Assembly (NCBI GenBank): GCA_963930645.1
Contig: OZ005654.1
Coordinates: forward strand, 44,880,686 to 44,944,685
Source of the DNA: Salticus scenicus
Taxonomy: Eukaryota > Arthropoda > Arachnida > Araneae > Salticidae
Length of the DNA stretch: 64,000 bases
Reading direction: 5' to 3'
Made by a program: the position numbers and the translations under genes
Shown: positions 27,563-40,756 of the stretch, piece after piece
Position numbering within the stretch: the first letter of the stretch is position 1
How the letters are laid out: the number at the start of each line of letters is the position of its first letter
The notes under the pieces: generated by a model
The model's database searches: none
What the model saw: the letters and a program-made list of their open reading frames with translations, nothing else
Told to the model about the DNA's origin: nothing

Positions 27563-30500
27563 TTTGCAGTTTGTATTTCTGTATTCTGATATTTTCACAA
27601 CAAATGAAAGGTTAATTTATTTATACATATTTTATTTTAATGCAGTTGATTTTTAAAAAAAAAATTGCATGTATATAAAATATAAATTAGAAACTGAAAG
27701 CTTCTGAAGAAACTTAATGCATAAATTATTTACATTAAATGCACTCTTTTTTTAAATAATAATAATAAGGGGTTTTGATTTTCTGTATTGTTTACTTTCA
27801 GAAAATTTTAACAATGCTTCCCTCGGAAGATGAAAAGGCAAAAATTGCTGAAGCACAAATGACAAATCCAGATATTCCTTTGGGAACAGCTGAACAATTT
27901 CTTTTAACCTTGTCTTCTATTAGTGAATTGGAACCTAGGTTAAGGTTATGGGCATTTCGACTAGATTATGAAACAATGGAAAGGGTGAGATTTTTTTATT
28001 TTGCAATACTTTTCATTGGTTGTAAATCAAACTATGATATGTGTAGGAAAGCTTTGATTTTATCATAAGGAAAAAAAAAATGTTTTATGACCAACTTGAT
28101 CCACCATCTTGTTTTCAAACGGTAGCCACTTGAAATTTTCAAACTCTCATAAAAACGTTTTAATGAATCAATATCCTTAAAACTTAAAATATATATAGCC
28201 CATCTACCAAGTTTATTAATCAATCTGATTCACCACCTCATTTCAAAATGGCAGTCACTTGAAATCACATGGCCATCTGCGAATTTTTCATTGCGATAAC
28301 TTCCAAAATATTTAATCAATTTGAACTAAACTGCACTTAATTGCATTTATCTTAGAATCATCTTGGATGTGCAATTTGCAAAGTAATGGGTTCTAGAATA
28401 TCGTAAAGTTCAAAATTAGTATTGATATTTGTGTTGTGGATGGATAAATATTAAAAAATAAAAGGCTTAAATCTAATGCAGAATGTCTGATTGGAGATGG
28501 TTAGAGATGAAAAGGGGGGGGGGGAGGATTAAAAAAAAAAATCTGGAGTGACTCCACTCGACTTTCCGAACATTGAGTAATTAACAGTTTTGTAGATAAA
28601 GTAATGAAAGAGGAGTTGAAAAAAAACAAAAGAGATAAAACCATAATAAATTGTTTGAGTATTTTTCTCCATATATTACACGATGTTTTATTTAACACTA
28701 CTGAACTTTGAGCCCATAGTCATAATGATAAAGAATTTTCATTGTGTCCCTGTAAAAAACCTACAAATGCTAGATTCACCAAAATGCTTATAGTTAGTGC
28801 AATAGTGATTTATAATATTCATATAAATTTTCAGCTCAATTGAATAAGGCGTTTAGATGCTATCGCAGTTTTAACTAGTATGTTGTGGCCACCACATGAC
28901 TTTCTTCCATATTTTCCTATACAAATTCACTCAGTAAAAATAATTTATTAAAATTATTATTTAAAAAATTTATCTTCCATGATAATGCAGATGATTTCCA
29001 TATTACAGAAGTAGTATAACACTAAATATCCAAAAAAAAGTCAATTTTATTGTCAATATTACATTTAACCCATTCATGGTCATGCCATTTTTAATTTTTT
29101 CGTTTCGAAGCCATTTTAGTGAGATGTGTTTTATATATTTTTAAGTCATTAAGTACTAATAATATTACAAATTTATCAGGAATACTGAGAAACTGATTGT
29201 TTTCTATTTAGCAAATTCGTAGCAATGAATAAATGATTCAGAAGTAAAAAACTCTGACCGCGTATACACGTTCATGACCATGAAAGGGTTAAAAAAAAAA
29301 TTGATAACTTCATTTTAAATTATCGTAGATCTGTGGTTCAACCAATCATTTTAAAGGTTCTGGTGAGCTCTTTTAAAAGATACCCATCATGAAAATTTAC
29401 TCCCCTCGAGGGGGAATTCCCACCCCGGGGGGGGGGGGGGGGAGGCAAGGCTCCTACACATACAAAAAACTTTTCCCAGTTGACTATCTCTATTATAAAT
29501 AATTCTGGTAAATTTCATAATGATTATAAAAAATAATTTTCTTTATGCACATTTATACAAAATTTTGTACTATACCACCATGTTAAAAATTTAGAAAAAG
29601 CGGGATGGCAACGCAACCTGTAAGACAATTTTTACCAAAAGTTGATAGGCACTAATTTATGTCAAGGTGCAACTACATACCAGTTTGTATGAAATTCTGT
29701 AAAGTAGTTCCTGAGATACAGTTGCCACAAAAGTTTGTCACACCCACGCAGAGACTAACAGACAGACATTTTCTAAAAATGGTCAAATTGTGTTCTACAG
29801 CTCTCAAAACGTGTAAATCCATCAAAAACCCGAGGTCGAAAATTTTGACGAATCCAATACTCTTCTATTGAATATAGAAGAAAGTAAAAATTTGGTCCCA
29901 CAGGCCATAATGATAAAGAATTTTTCTTTGTGTCCCTGTAAAAAAACTGTAAGTGCTAAATTCACCAAAATCTATACAGTTCGTGAAACTGTGACCTATA
30001 ACATGTGTACAAATTTTTTGTTCAGATTAAATAAGCGTTTAGACGCTATCGCACTTTTAAAAATTTGGCCCCATAAGCCATAATGATAAAGAATTTTTCT
30101 TTGTGTCCCTGTAAAAAAACTTAAGTGCCAGATTCTCTAAACTCTATACAGATTGAGTAACTGTGACCTATAATATGTGTATAAATTTTTTGCTCAATTG
30201 AATAAGGCATTTAGATGTTATCGCACTTTTCAGATTTTGGTCTCATAGACCGTAATGATAAAGAATTTTTCTTTTTCAAAAAAACTATTAAGTGCTAGAT
30301 TCACCAAAATCTATAGGGTTCGTACTATGGTGACTTACAATATACGCACCAACTTTCAGCTTATTTGAACAAAGCGTTTAGACGCTAGCATGTTCACTTA
30401 CATACATACACACATACATCGTCGTAAAAATAGTGAAAACGGACTCAGGGGACCTCGAAACGTATAGAAACATCAAAATCTCGAATTTGGATTTTTGACA

Positions 30501-33500
30501 TGATTACAATACTTTCCTCACTATAGTGTTCGGAAAGTAATTACATGAGTGAGAAATATTGAATAATTCTGTTCTTTTATATGTTATAGAATCTGATAAA
30601 GCACGTTTAAAATGAATATTGACATTTATATTTTGGATGGAAAAAGATTGAGAATTTAAAGTTTTTCGTGGAGCATTTGAACACTGGTCGTTATTGCAGT
30701 GTGATTTTAACAAAATAAAAAACTGCGAAATTAATGAAAATCACAAAAAAGTGGAAAATTGCGGATCCGTGGAAAATTCTCATACCTGCATATCAAAGTT
30801 TTGATGAAGTTTTTTAATTAACTCTATTCACTATCTGGTTTCAAAATAGCAATCATTTGAAAATTTCAAATTCACAGGAAAAATGTATCTGTGAACTGAT
30901 ATGCATAAAATTCTTATGTTTATAGCATCATATGTCAAACTCCCAATCAGTTTTATTAAATGAAAACGATCCTCTTACTAATGAAATATTTAAAAAAAAA
31001 AAAAATAATAATATGCATTAAATTGAGCAATAATGATGTGCAAACACAAAGAGCTACAATATATTTAAAAATAAGAATTTTTTCTTGACATTAACTTAAT
31101 TTAGCTTTTACTTATTTTTCTTGCTTTTATGAGGAAAAGATGCTTTTCATTATATATTTCAAGCATTTGTAATAATTTAATTTTTGATTAAAATATTAGT
31201 CTGCAAAATTTTTTAAAAAATGTATCTTATTACATAAATTTATATTTACCGAATGATATAATTAATATTTATTTGTCTTTAAAGGAAGTTGCAGAACCAT
31301 TAATGGATTTAAAGCAGGCCATGAAAGAAATCGAAACCAATGAGACTCTAAGAGTCATTCTGTCTACCTTGCGATCTGTAGGCAACTTTTTAAATGGTGC
31401 GGAAGTAAGTATTTTTAACTTATACCTCTTATAGCTATTATATTTGTTTGGTATTATGTTGTTATTTATATATTAAGTACACTAATTTGCCATAAATGAC
31501 TGGACACTTTAAATTTTAGACATTTTGTCAATAATTGAATAATAATAATAATAAACTTGATAATTTTTTTTTAAACTTCAGAAATGTAAAGAACATATTA
31601 TACCTGATATATTTCAGTGATGGTTTTCTCCCAAAGACAAAAAAAAAAAAAAAAAAAAAGACTAGTGACTATTTATTATTATTATTATTTAGTATCATCC
31701 TTGTAAAAAAATACTTAAAATGCATTATAGCTGTACTGTAGCATATGATTATGATGCTTTTTTAAATTGTTTACTCATTTGTAAGAGAATAGTTCTATTG
31801 ATCAAAACTTTGACAGAACAATGCAATTTTTTTTTTTTTTGGAAAACTTGATTTACTACAAGTAGAGATAAGATACTGAGATCAGTATATTAAATATATT
31901 ATAAAATATGAGCAGTTTTGTTTTTTAAATGCATGTGTGAGGGCAATAACAAAGTTTCTTTTTAATAATTTATTAGCTTAATTTCTAGAGCCTAGCTACT
32001 TAAAATTTACAAGCAAGTAGCATGAAAATTCAGAAAGCCATCATCAAGTGTTTATCCAAATTTTTATTTTGATTCAGTAAATGACTATAGTGTAGGTCGA
32101 TTCAAAATAAAATTTGGATAAAACTCCTTTTTAATTTGCTTCATTTCAACAGCAACTGAAATTTAACTCATTCTATTGATAATTTACTCATGTGGTTGAC
32201 TGACAAAATATTGTTTGAATGATTTTCGATGTTGAGTTTTACTATAATTATGTGTTTTGAGTGAGTTCCCCTGTGTGGTGTTAATATATTAAATTCTTTG
32301 AAAAGGAATGGATGGTATGAATTAAATTAAAGATTGTGATAAATTAAACAAGAAGCCAAAATAACAAAGCTCTTTAAGGTCAATATTAGTGGCTCTGAAA
32401 TATATAACCAGTGGCGTCGCCAGAAAATTTTTCAGGAGGGGGCAAACTTCAAATTGCAAAATTTCAGCACGCTTTTACAAATTCAGTTAGATTCAAATGA
32501 CTGGTTGGTTGATTGAAGTGATTAAGTAAGCCAGTGTGTAAACATTTACTACAACAATTTTTTATACATGCAGTTTTAGCTACAACATTTTACTTAAAGA
32601 AATTATACAACTTATTCTAAACCAACACTAATCCGGAAAACGTACTGTCAAGTTAATTTAAAATCTGTTTGCAGGGAAAGGTTAGAGACTATAAATGCAG
32701 GTTGAGTCGGTTTGACTCTAATTGGCTTTGTGACAAATTTTATTTGGTTATTTTAATTCTAATGACACAGCTTTAAAGCTTTAATTGTAATTTTTAAAAA
32801 TAATTATTTATTTATTAGAATTTTCCAGGAGGGGGCAAGTGCCCCCCCTTGCCCCTATGTGCCGACGCCCATGTATATAACTATATAGAATATATATGAC
32901 ATATAATCCATGGCTGAAATAAATAGTTTAATTGGCATGCAGGAGACAGAGAACACTTAATAAGTTCTTGTAGATCCATTTTTATCAAGCATAATTTAAA
33001 ATGCAAGATTGCTCAACTGTCACTCACAGACGGTTAGAAATATTAGATGAAATAATTAATAATGTCTATCATAAATATATAGACACATCTGTTGACTCCA
33101 GACTGTTAATAAAATAAAAAAATAATTTGAATTCAATGCATATTTACGCAGATCAAATGAATTCTCCTTACAAGTAAATTGGATAAGGGATCTGGTGTTC
33201 TCATATTGCCATTTTTAAACTCTGGATTCCATGGAATGTCAGATTTAATTGGAATCCGCTCTTTTTAATTCTGAAATATTAAAATAAGAAAAGTTACTTG
33301 CAAGGCAAGGCCATAAATAAGTCCATCAGCCAAACACCTGAAACAAACTCGTTGATGAATAAATTACACAGGAAGAATCCTTGGAAGAAGTTCCTATATA
33401 CTGAAGTAAGAAGGCAGTAATGAACTATGAGACCGTTATTGTCAAGTCTCTCTGACTGTATCTGACTCTGTAATCTAGTTATCATACAACTAAAGTGCTC

Positions 33501-36500
33501 CTTAATAGCATGTACTTCTCATCGGGCACACATGATGCTTAGAGAACGATTGAGCAAATGCTGAGATAGAATAGAAAAATCTCAAAATTCTCCAATAAGA
33601 GAGTGCGGCAGAGAACCAATGTAAGGGCTCATTTGAGGTGGGGGTATGAATACAAGGAAATATTTGGAAAAGGATGCATTTGTATTACATATGGATATCA
33701 TTTTTAGCATTTTATCTTTGTATCTCTTATAATATCAACATAAAATGTTGCAAATGTTTAATACACTCAATACGCGAATGAGGGATTGAGGGGGAGGTGG
33801 TAGCACCCCATCACACTGAAATATATGCCACATGAAAATATTTCTGTAACTAGCAGTGTAGGAAAAAGTGGTGTGAGAAGTTAAGCACATATGTTTGTAA
33901 TAAATATATTTATTTTTCAACAATATATATATATTATTTAGATATTATTTAATGTTTTATTCTAAATTTAACAAATTCTAATTTGTTTTGAAGCTAATGT
34001 GGCTATTAAATTTTATAGAGTAAAGGTTTCCACATTGAATATTTATCCAAAGTTCCTGAAGTGAAGGATACAGTGCAGAAGCATTCCCTTCTCCATCACT
34101 TGTGCCATATTGTTATGGAGAAATTTCCCAAATCAAGTGATCTCTATTCAGAAATAGGGGCAGTCACTAGGGCATCGAGGGTAAGTTAAATTTTAGATTT
34201 TCATTTATGTCTGGTTTTTATTGGCTATTTTCTCTTTATTGTATTGAATATTTGCTATTCTCTATTTAATCATAATCAATTTTTATTTATTTATTTTATT
34301 TTTTACTTTCTCTTTCCCATATGTGGTAGATAAAATATTGTTTTGGGATCAGATATTTCATATTTCAGTTGTTTCTATATTTATAATTTTTGAGGTTTTC
34401 TAAATCAAGTTTTAATAGCAGTTGGTTTTTAAAACCTGACTGTGAGTCTGTTATTGAAATTGCTTATAAACAAATGTCAGAAAGAAGTCCAAAATCTGTA
34501 TCACATAGTAATGCTAAAGAAAACTTTTCATTTCAATTGGATAAAGGGTTTATGTACATGACATACAAAAATATTCAAGTCTTTATAACAAACTTTCAGC
34601 GAGGTATAGTTTAACATCTTTTGACTGCACTAAACGGGATGAAATTGACATATATTTTTTATATGCATAAAAGTAAACTTCACATAGAATATGGTATAAA
34701 AAGTATTTATCCTCAGTTTACAGAGCCACACAAAAAATCTGAGAGATTAATATCATGTTTAAAGTGACTCAAAGTTCATGTCAAGTTGTATCAATATTTT
34801 TTTTTCTTATCTATGCTAAATTTAAATACATTGTCTGGTGCATTTTTAATTTAGAGATAATATACAGAGCGTAATTAGTCAAATAACTTTAAAAGAGTAG
34901 GACGAATGAGATTTCTCTGCACATAAGTCTTAATTTTTCTTTTAAAATGCTTATTTTTTTCATTTTTTTTTTAATGTGAAATCTAATTGGGAGAGCTTGA
35001 GCTCCTTCCTTTTCCTATGCCTGGCTTCATAGTTAAATATTGTTAATTGACTATAAGAAATTGTTAAAATGTTTTTGTTAATTTTTTAAATATGAATTGT
35101 ATTAATGATAACCATTTTATGTATTTCATTGTACTCTAGGTTGATTATGGAGAAGTCACCAAAAGTCTAAATAAGATGGAAAGTGAATGCAAAGCATCTT
35201 GGGACTATTTAAAAGCCATTCTTAAGCACGACTGTAATATAACTTTCAAAGTGAGGTGAGTTTTGAAATTTATATTCATGACTTTTTACTTCCATTACCC
35301 TACTACCGTAGGTAATGGAAGTATTGTATTCGGTCTGAAAATTCGATATCGGGTTTTCACCTGATTTACACGTTTTAAGGTCCCCTGAGTCCAAAAAAGT
35401 GGTTTTGGGCAATTGGTCAGTGTGTATGTATGTGTGTGTGTGTATGTATGTGGAGAATCTTCTGGCTATTATAGCTCAAAAACTAATAAAGATAGAGCTA
35501 CGAAACTTTAGAATTGAAATACGTCTGGTGTACAGATGAAATTTCCAAATTTTGGTGAAAATTGAAAAACCGGAAGTGGGACATCGGAGACCGGAAGTGC
35601 GACCGTAAGTCCGTATCTCAAAAACGGCTCTAACGATTTTCTTCAAATTTGTTATATAAACACTCTATTAGATGTTCTTTCGAATGATATAGTTGGTTAG
35701 TTCAGGAAAATTGATAGGCGTCCTGTATAAATAGCTCAATTTCAGGCCTCGCAAAGGCGTTCCTTTAAAAACGGTTGTACGGATTTTTTTCAAACTCGCC
35801 ATTTTAACTCACTTTTAAATATGCTTTTGTATGTAATTGTTGTTTTCCTGTCAATAATTGAGTTTAACCGGAAGTGGGACATCGGAGACCGGAAGTGGGA
35901 CCGTAAGTCCGTATCTCAAAAACGGCTCTAACGATTTTCTTCAAATTTGTTATATAAACACTCTATTAGATGTCCTTTCGAATGATATAGTTGGTTAGTT
36001 CTGGAAAATTGATAGGCTTCCTGTATAAGTAGTTCAATTTCAGGTCTTCTAAGCGCGTTCCTTTAAAAACGGCTGTACGGATTTTTTTTTAAACTCGCTC
36101 TATTAACTCACTTTTAAATATCCTTTTGTATGTAATTATCGTTTTCTGGTCAATAATTGATTTTTTGTAAAAATTGGTATCTCAAAAACGGCTCTAACGA
36201 TTTTCTCTTTAAGTCACTTTTATGTTTTCTGATCACATTATCTCTCAAAATTGCATATAATACGTGTAATAGTGGGTAATGGAAGTCGTGTGGCTGTTTC
36301 ACACCAGATTTTTTTTTATACATATGCATTTTTAAGCAAATGAAGATAAAGAATCTGTCCTTGAATAAAGTTGAACAAATTTGTTAAATGTTGAAGGCAA
36401 TTTTTAGCTGTAATTTTAAGTAGCTTAAATAATTTATTTTAACTATATACAGTCAGCCCCCTCTAATCCACAAAAGTTTTATCAAAAGATTGTGCAGATT

Positions 36501-39375
36501 ATAGGTCTTTTTTTACATTTTTCTTTTGTAGACACAAAGTCACTTATTATTAATTCATGAATAGATATTAAAGTGGGAAGACAATTTTGAATATGTTTTC
36601 AAATAAAGTATTTCTTCAGTGACTATTTGGAATATGTTTTCAAATAAAGTATTTCTTCAGTATTAATAAAATTAATGAATCTTATTCATATCTGAAGGTA
36701 AATAATTTAAACATACTCGAATAATACTTAGCAACAAATTGTAAATTTTTATAAATTTACATATTTATTTAAGAAATACAAAGAAAATTTTTTTAAGTAC
36801 AGATATGAGTATTCATCATTGATTATTTTTTATTTCTTTTTAAATTGGTGTAATATGGTTTGTTTTAAATGTTTATGTACTTTCCTGATGTTCTTTAGCT
36901 TGACCTGGTGCAAGTCCATGTGAATTGCAGGATAATATATATGAGAATCTCACTGTTTTTTTTTTTTTTTTCCTATTGTGTTTGAAATCAAAAATTAGGT
37001 TAAAAAATAAAAAACAATAGTAAGAATGTGAGAAATTGCTGATTTCGAAATCTCAGCTGTAAATTTCTTTGTTTACATTAAAAAACCAAATTGTAAATTT
37101 TTATAAATTTACATATTTATTTAAAAAATACAAAGAAAATTTTTTTAAGTACAGATATGAGTATTCATCATTGATTAAAGGGAGTTGAATGTATACAAAT
37201 ATTATTGGTTAAATAAGTATTGAATTTTTTTTTTATTATTATTATTTACTAAAACTGTTGGCAATTTACTATTCAATCATCTCATATTATTCCCTAATGA
37301 TAATTGGGAAATGTCTGCTTTTTGATTTATTACCATATTGTGGAATTTTCAGTCACATCCAGTTAAATGGAAATTTCAATACGTGTTCATTTTCTGTGAT
37401 CGTTTCAGTCAACTTAAAGGTATGACTTCTTCATTTGCGGGTTCCATATATCTAGCTATATTGGGTTGAATTTGGCTGTTCAACAACGATCCTAAAATAT
37501 GCTTGAGGGTGGAGGGTTGTCAAATTGACTTGCACATTGGGATTTGGCAAACAATGGCCATTCTGCTTTTGATTATTGCTTGTTTTCTTCCAGCTGCAAT
37601 AATTATCATCCCCTGTTTTAATGTTGGACTTATTGAATTAGAGGACCCCATAGTTGAAAGATATGTAGTTGAATTGTGTATTAACATACATTTGTTTAAC
37701 CTATCTAGATTATAAATTTGTTTTTCTTATAAATGTTTCATTTTTTCTAATTTAGATTATTCGCATTTTATTTCAAGAATGCTTTTTATTCTTTTATTTT
37801 AGAACCACAGAATTCCTAACTGACTGTGCAGAAAGAATTATTGTTTTAAAAGTTATTCATAGGAGAATGATTAATAGGTAATCCAAATGCTGTCTAATTG
37901 CAAAACAGAATGCAATTTTTTGACTCGTTTTGATAATTTTGTTAATGCATATCCAATTTTTTTACAGGTATCATAAATTTCTAGTATATTTGGGTTGTTC
38001 CAGTCAATCTATTGAAGAGCTCCCCATTCAAAAATGCTGCAGAATTCTGAGTGAATTTGCTCTAGAATATCGAACAACTAGGGAAAGAGTCTTACAACAA
38101 ATTGAAAAGAAAGCTAATCACAGAGAACGCAACAAAACTAGAGGAAAATTAATAACAGATGTGAGTTTACTTTAATTATCTTATTTTATCAACAACTGAT
38201 GTTAGCTATCATTATTAAACTAACTAGGAATCTCTTTCAAAGATTAATCCCAAATTTCTTCAAAAAATTACTTCATTTTTAAGGATATTTTCATCATAAA
38301 TATGTCTGACCACTTTTAAACTATTATTTAGGATACTGGTATAAACATCATTAACTATGAAATTTCTACTTTGAAAATTTTGCATAGACATCCATTTATA
38401 AGAAATATTTTCACTGTAAATATATCAGACCACTTTTAAAATATCACTTTGGATATTGACCTGAACATCATTGACTGTGAATATTCTAATAGTAAAACTT
38501 TGTAAGAGGGTGGCCACTAGTCAGGGAAAATCGGCGAATTTCATGTAAAGTCAGTGGATTTTGACAAATTTTGTGCAAATAAGCCATATTTGAAAGTTTG
38601 TTATTGTAAAGTGTTGAATTGTTTGCTAATTTTGGGAAATAAACAGCATAAGCCAGGGAAAATGGGGAAAAATAGTCATAGAAAAGTTCTAATGTTAGCC
38701 ACTCTGTGTAAGTTATTTGAAACGTAAGATTTTCTTAATATGGCAGAACAAACAATATTTCACATAAACTTGTATTAGGATCGTTTCATTGGAAATAATA
38801 TAGAATTGTATACTAATTAAATTACAAAACTCATCCTCATTAATAAAATTAATCGACAAATTAGGATAAGGTAAATGTATTGAATTGAATGATGAGTAGC
38901 CTAATAGATAGGGTATTTTAGCCTGTGATTGTGTCAAGTGATTGACCAAATCCTTTTCTCTTATCAGGAATGTAGTATACTGCTCTGTACTAGAAATTCA
39001 TGAGAACAAGTATGTGATGGGGAATTGAGCAGAGTCCACTTATGCCTATTAGTTTTCTGTATTAATCTCTAATAAAGTCTAGGAATAATAATATTGTGAA
39101 TATGTTGACTCAAACATTTATTTAACTATATCTAATGTTAATAAAATAAATGAGTTTTTTTATTTTTTTTTTTTTTAATTAAAGAACCATTGTGATATAT
39201 ATATGTATTTTTTTTAATTTATTAAATTCTCTTCTTGAAGTTGAAGAAATTTAAATTAGTTTACTGAAAGAAATGAAATATATTACTGTATTGTCTTGTA
39301 TTTCACATCTTACAAAAATATTCTCTTTATTTGTTATTTTGTTCATGTTCAGAAATGCTATACATTTCAAAATAT

Positions 39376-39410
<35 letters not shown>

Positions 39411-40717
39411 CATTATTTTTGTTTCATTTTCTTTGTTTTTTCGTGCTCTTAAACAATCCATTTCCATACATTTTCCATGTTCAGTTCATTTATTATAATG
39501 TAGTCTGAGTTGCTACTGTACCTGGAATTCAAGGAAAACCTAAAAAACTCAGGGAATTTCAAAATGTATTGCAAAAACAGGGAAAATTGGGGGGAGAAAA
39601 AATTGAAATTTTTTAGAAAAACATTGCAAAATTTTTTCATAATCAAATCTTTTTTTTTTTTTTTTTTTAATGCATTATAACAAAGAAGAAAAAATAAATT
39701 ATAGCTTTTACTATTGTAAGTTAATAAAATTAATATATCCTAGATATTTTGAATTGACTTGTAAAGTCTTGAGTCTTATAAAATCTTATTTTGTCCTTAG
39801 AAAGTATTTAAAAAAAGTCGTTACTGTTGGTTTAAAAAAAAAAAAAAAAAAAACTTGAAGGAATGGCAGCTTTGTAAAGACCAATCATTTCTAGTCCAAT
39901 TTTTAAAATTTTTCACGCGCACACACTTTTTTTTTTTTTCCTTTTAAGATTTTTTTTTTAATCTTTTTTATTTAATGAATATTCTGTTTCTTAGTGTGTG
40001 TGTGTGCAAATTCAATATTCAAAGTTTCTTTTTTTTTTTTTTTTTTAATGTCTATAAAATTTACAGCAATTTTATTGTTTAAATGGAACCTTATCATAAT
40101 AAATCTCATTTACATAGAAATTGTGGCCATTTCTTATCTTTGAAATTTTCACTTTTCAAAATAGTAACAGCATATTCATTAAAACATTCAAGAAACGTTA
40201 TTGTAGATAACTAATTTTTATACTTTTATGATAATTGTAACAAAATAACTGACTGTTAATTCAATTTCATGAAAACTGAAAATATTTATTCCAGATGGAA
40301 AGATTTAGAACAAAAGAACAGCAAGCTGACCATGAATTAAGACAGCTACTAGGTAATGGTAATGTCAATGGTGAAGAACACAAAACTCAGAAATGGGGTA
40401 CTGTTCCTGGCATTCGAGGACGTGTTCGGCCTCAAATTGGTAATATATTTACATTTTTCAGAATGCAATTATGTTGAATTATATCTACTTAGTGATCAAC
40501 ACTGACGCTTATTCATTTGTAAAAATTAATCTATCAATTAGCTCTTTGATTGCTCTTTGAGTTAATAAATGAATAAATATTAGTTGTTAAAGAGATTATT
40601 CAGTATACTGTGAATTGGTATTGAATAAGTCATAGGTATAGTTCGTCCTTATCTATTTATTTGTATTTACTTATTTGATTGTCAATAATTACTAATTTAT
40701 ACTATTTGCCAACTGAC

Positions 40718-40756
<39 letters not shown>

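Larger units (their letters stand above)
28710..30540 (+). repeat. Family B tandem array ending in a stem-loop
   Basis: About four units of roughly 185 bp (starting near 28712, 29895, 30072, 30245), each with CATAATGATAAAGAATTTTC, TGTCCCTGTAAAAAAC, TCACCAAAATCTATA and GCGTTTAGACGCTATCGCA. After the last unit comes a CATA/CACA-rich stretch (30392-30420) and a terminal stem-loop ACTTTCC...GGAAAGT (30511-30538). The array is split after its first unit by the family A insertion at 28873-29885. Confidence 0.8.
27985..31284 (+). other. FHOD intron 8
   Basis: 3300 bp, repeat-dense. Family F sequence (about 28080-28700 and 30545-30790) flanks a family B tandem array (about 28710-30540) into which a family A element (28873-29885) is inserted, itself carrying a TTAA-flanked MITE. 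30990-31284 is plain AT-rich. Confidence 0.85.
35256..37802 (+). other. FHOD intron 11
   Basis: 2547 bp. Contains a hairpin-bounded tandem element (35288-36290) beginning only 32 bp after the donor, and a pogo-like element (36450-37191). 37200-37802 is AT-rich; the hydrophobic open stretch 37503-37715 lacks support as a gene. Confidence 0.85.

Noticed and set aside
33294..33485. 63-codon open stretch on the - strand
   Set aside because: No recognisable domain and no splice or promoter support; surrounding sequence is not repeated elsewhere in the window.
35584..36180. CRISPR-like direct repeats
   Set aside because: The units are ~308 bp with no spacer structure, in a eukaryotic intron; they are a tandem array.
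37503..37715. Hydrophobic 70-codon open stretch in intron 11
   Set aside because: Reads like a membrane segment but has no start context, no family resemblance and no splice sites matching FHOD phases; a T-rich strand easily gives hydrophobic translations.
40295..40297. ATG at the start of exon 14 as a translation start
   Set aside because: The upstream AG acceptor and phase agreement with exon 13 show it is an internal Met codon.
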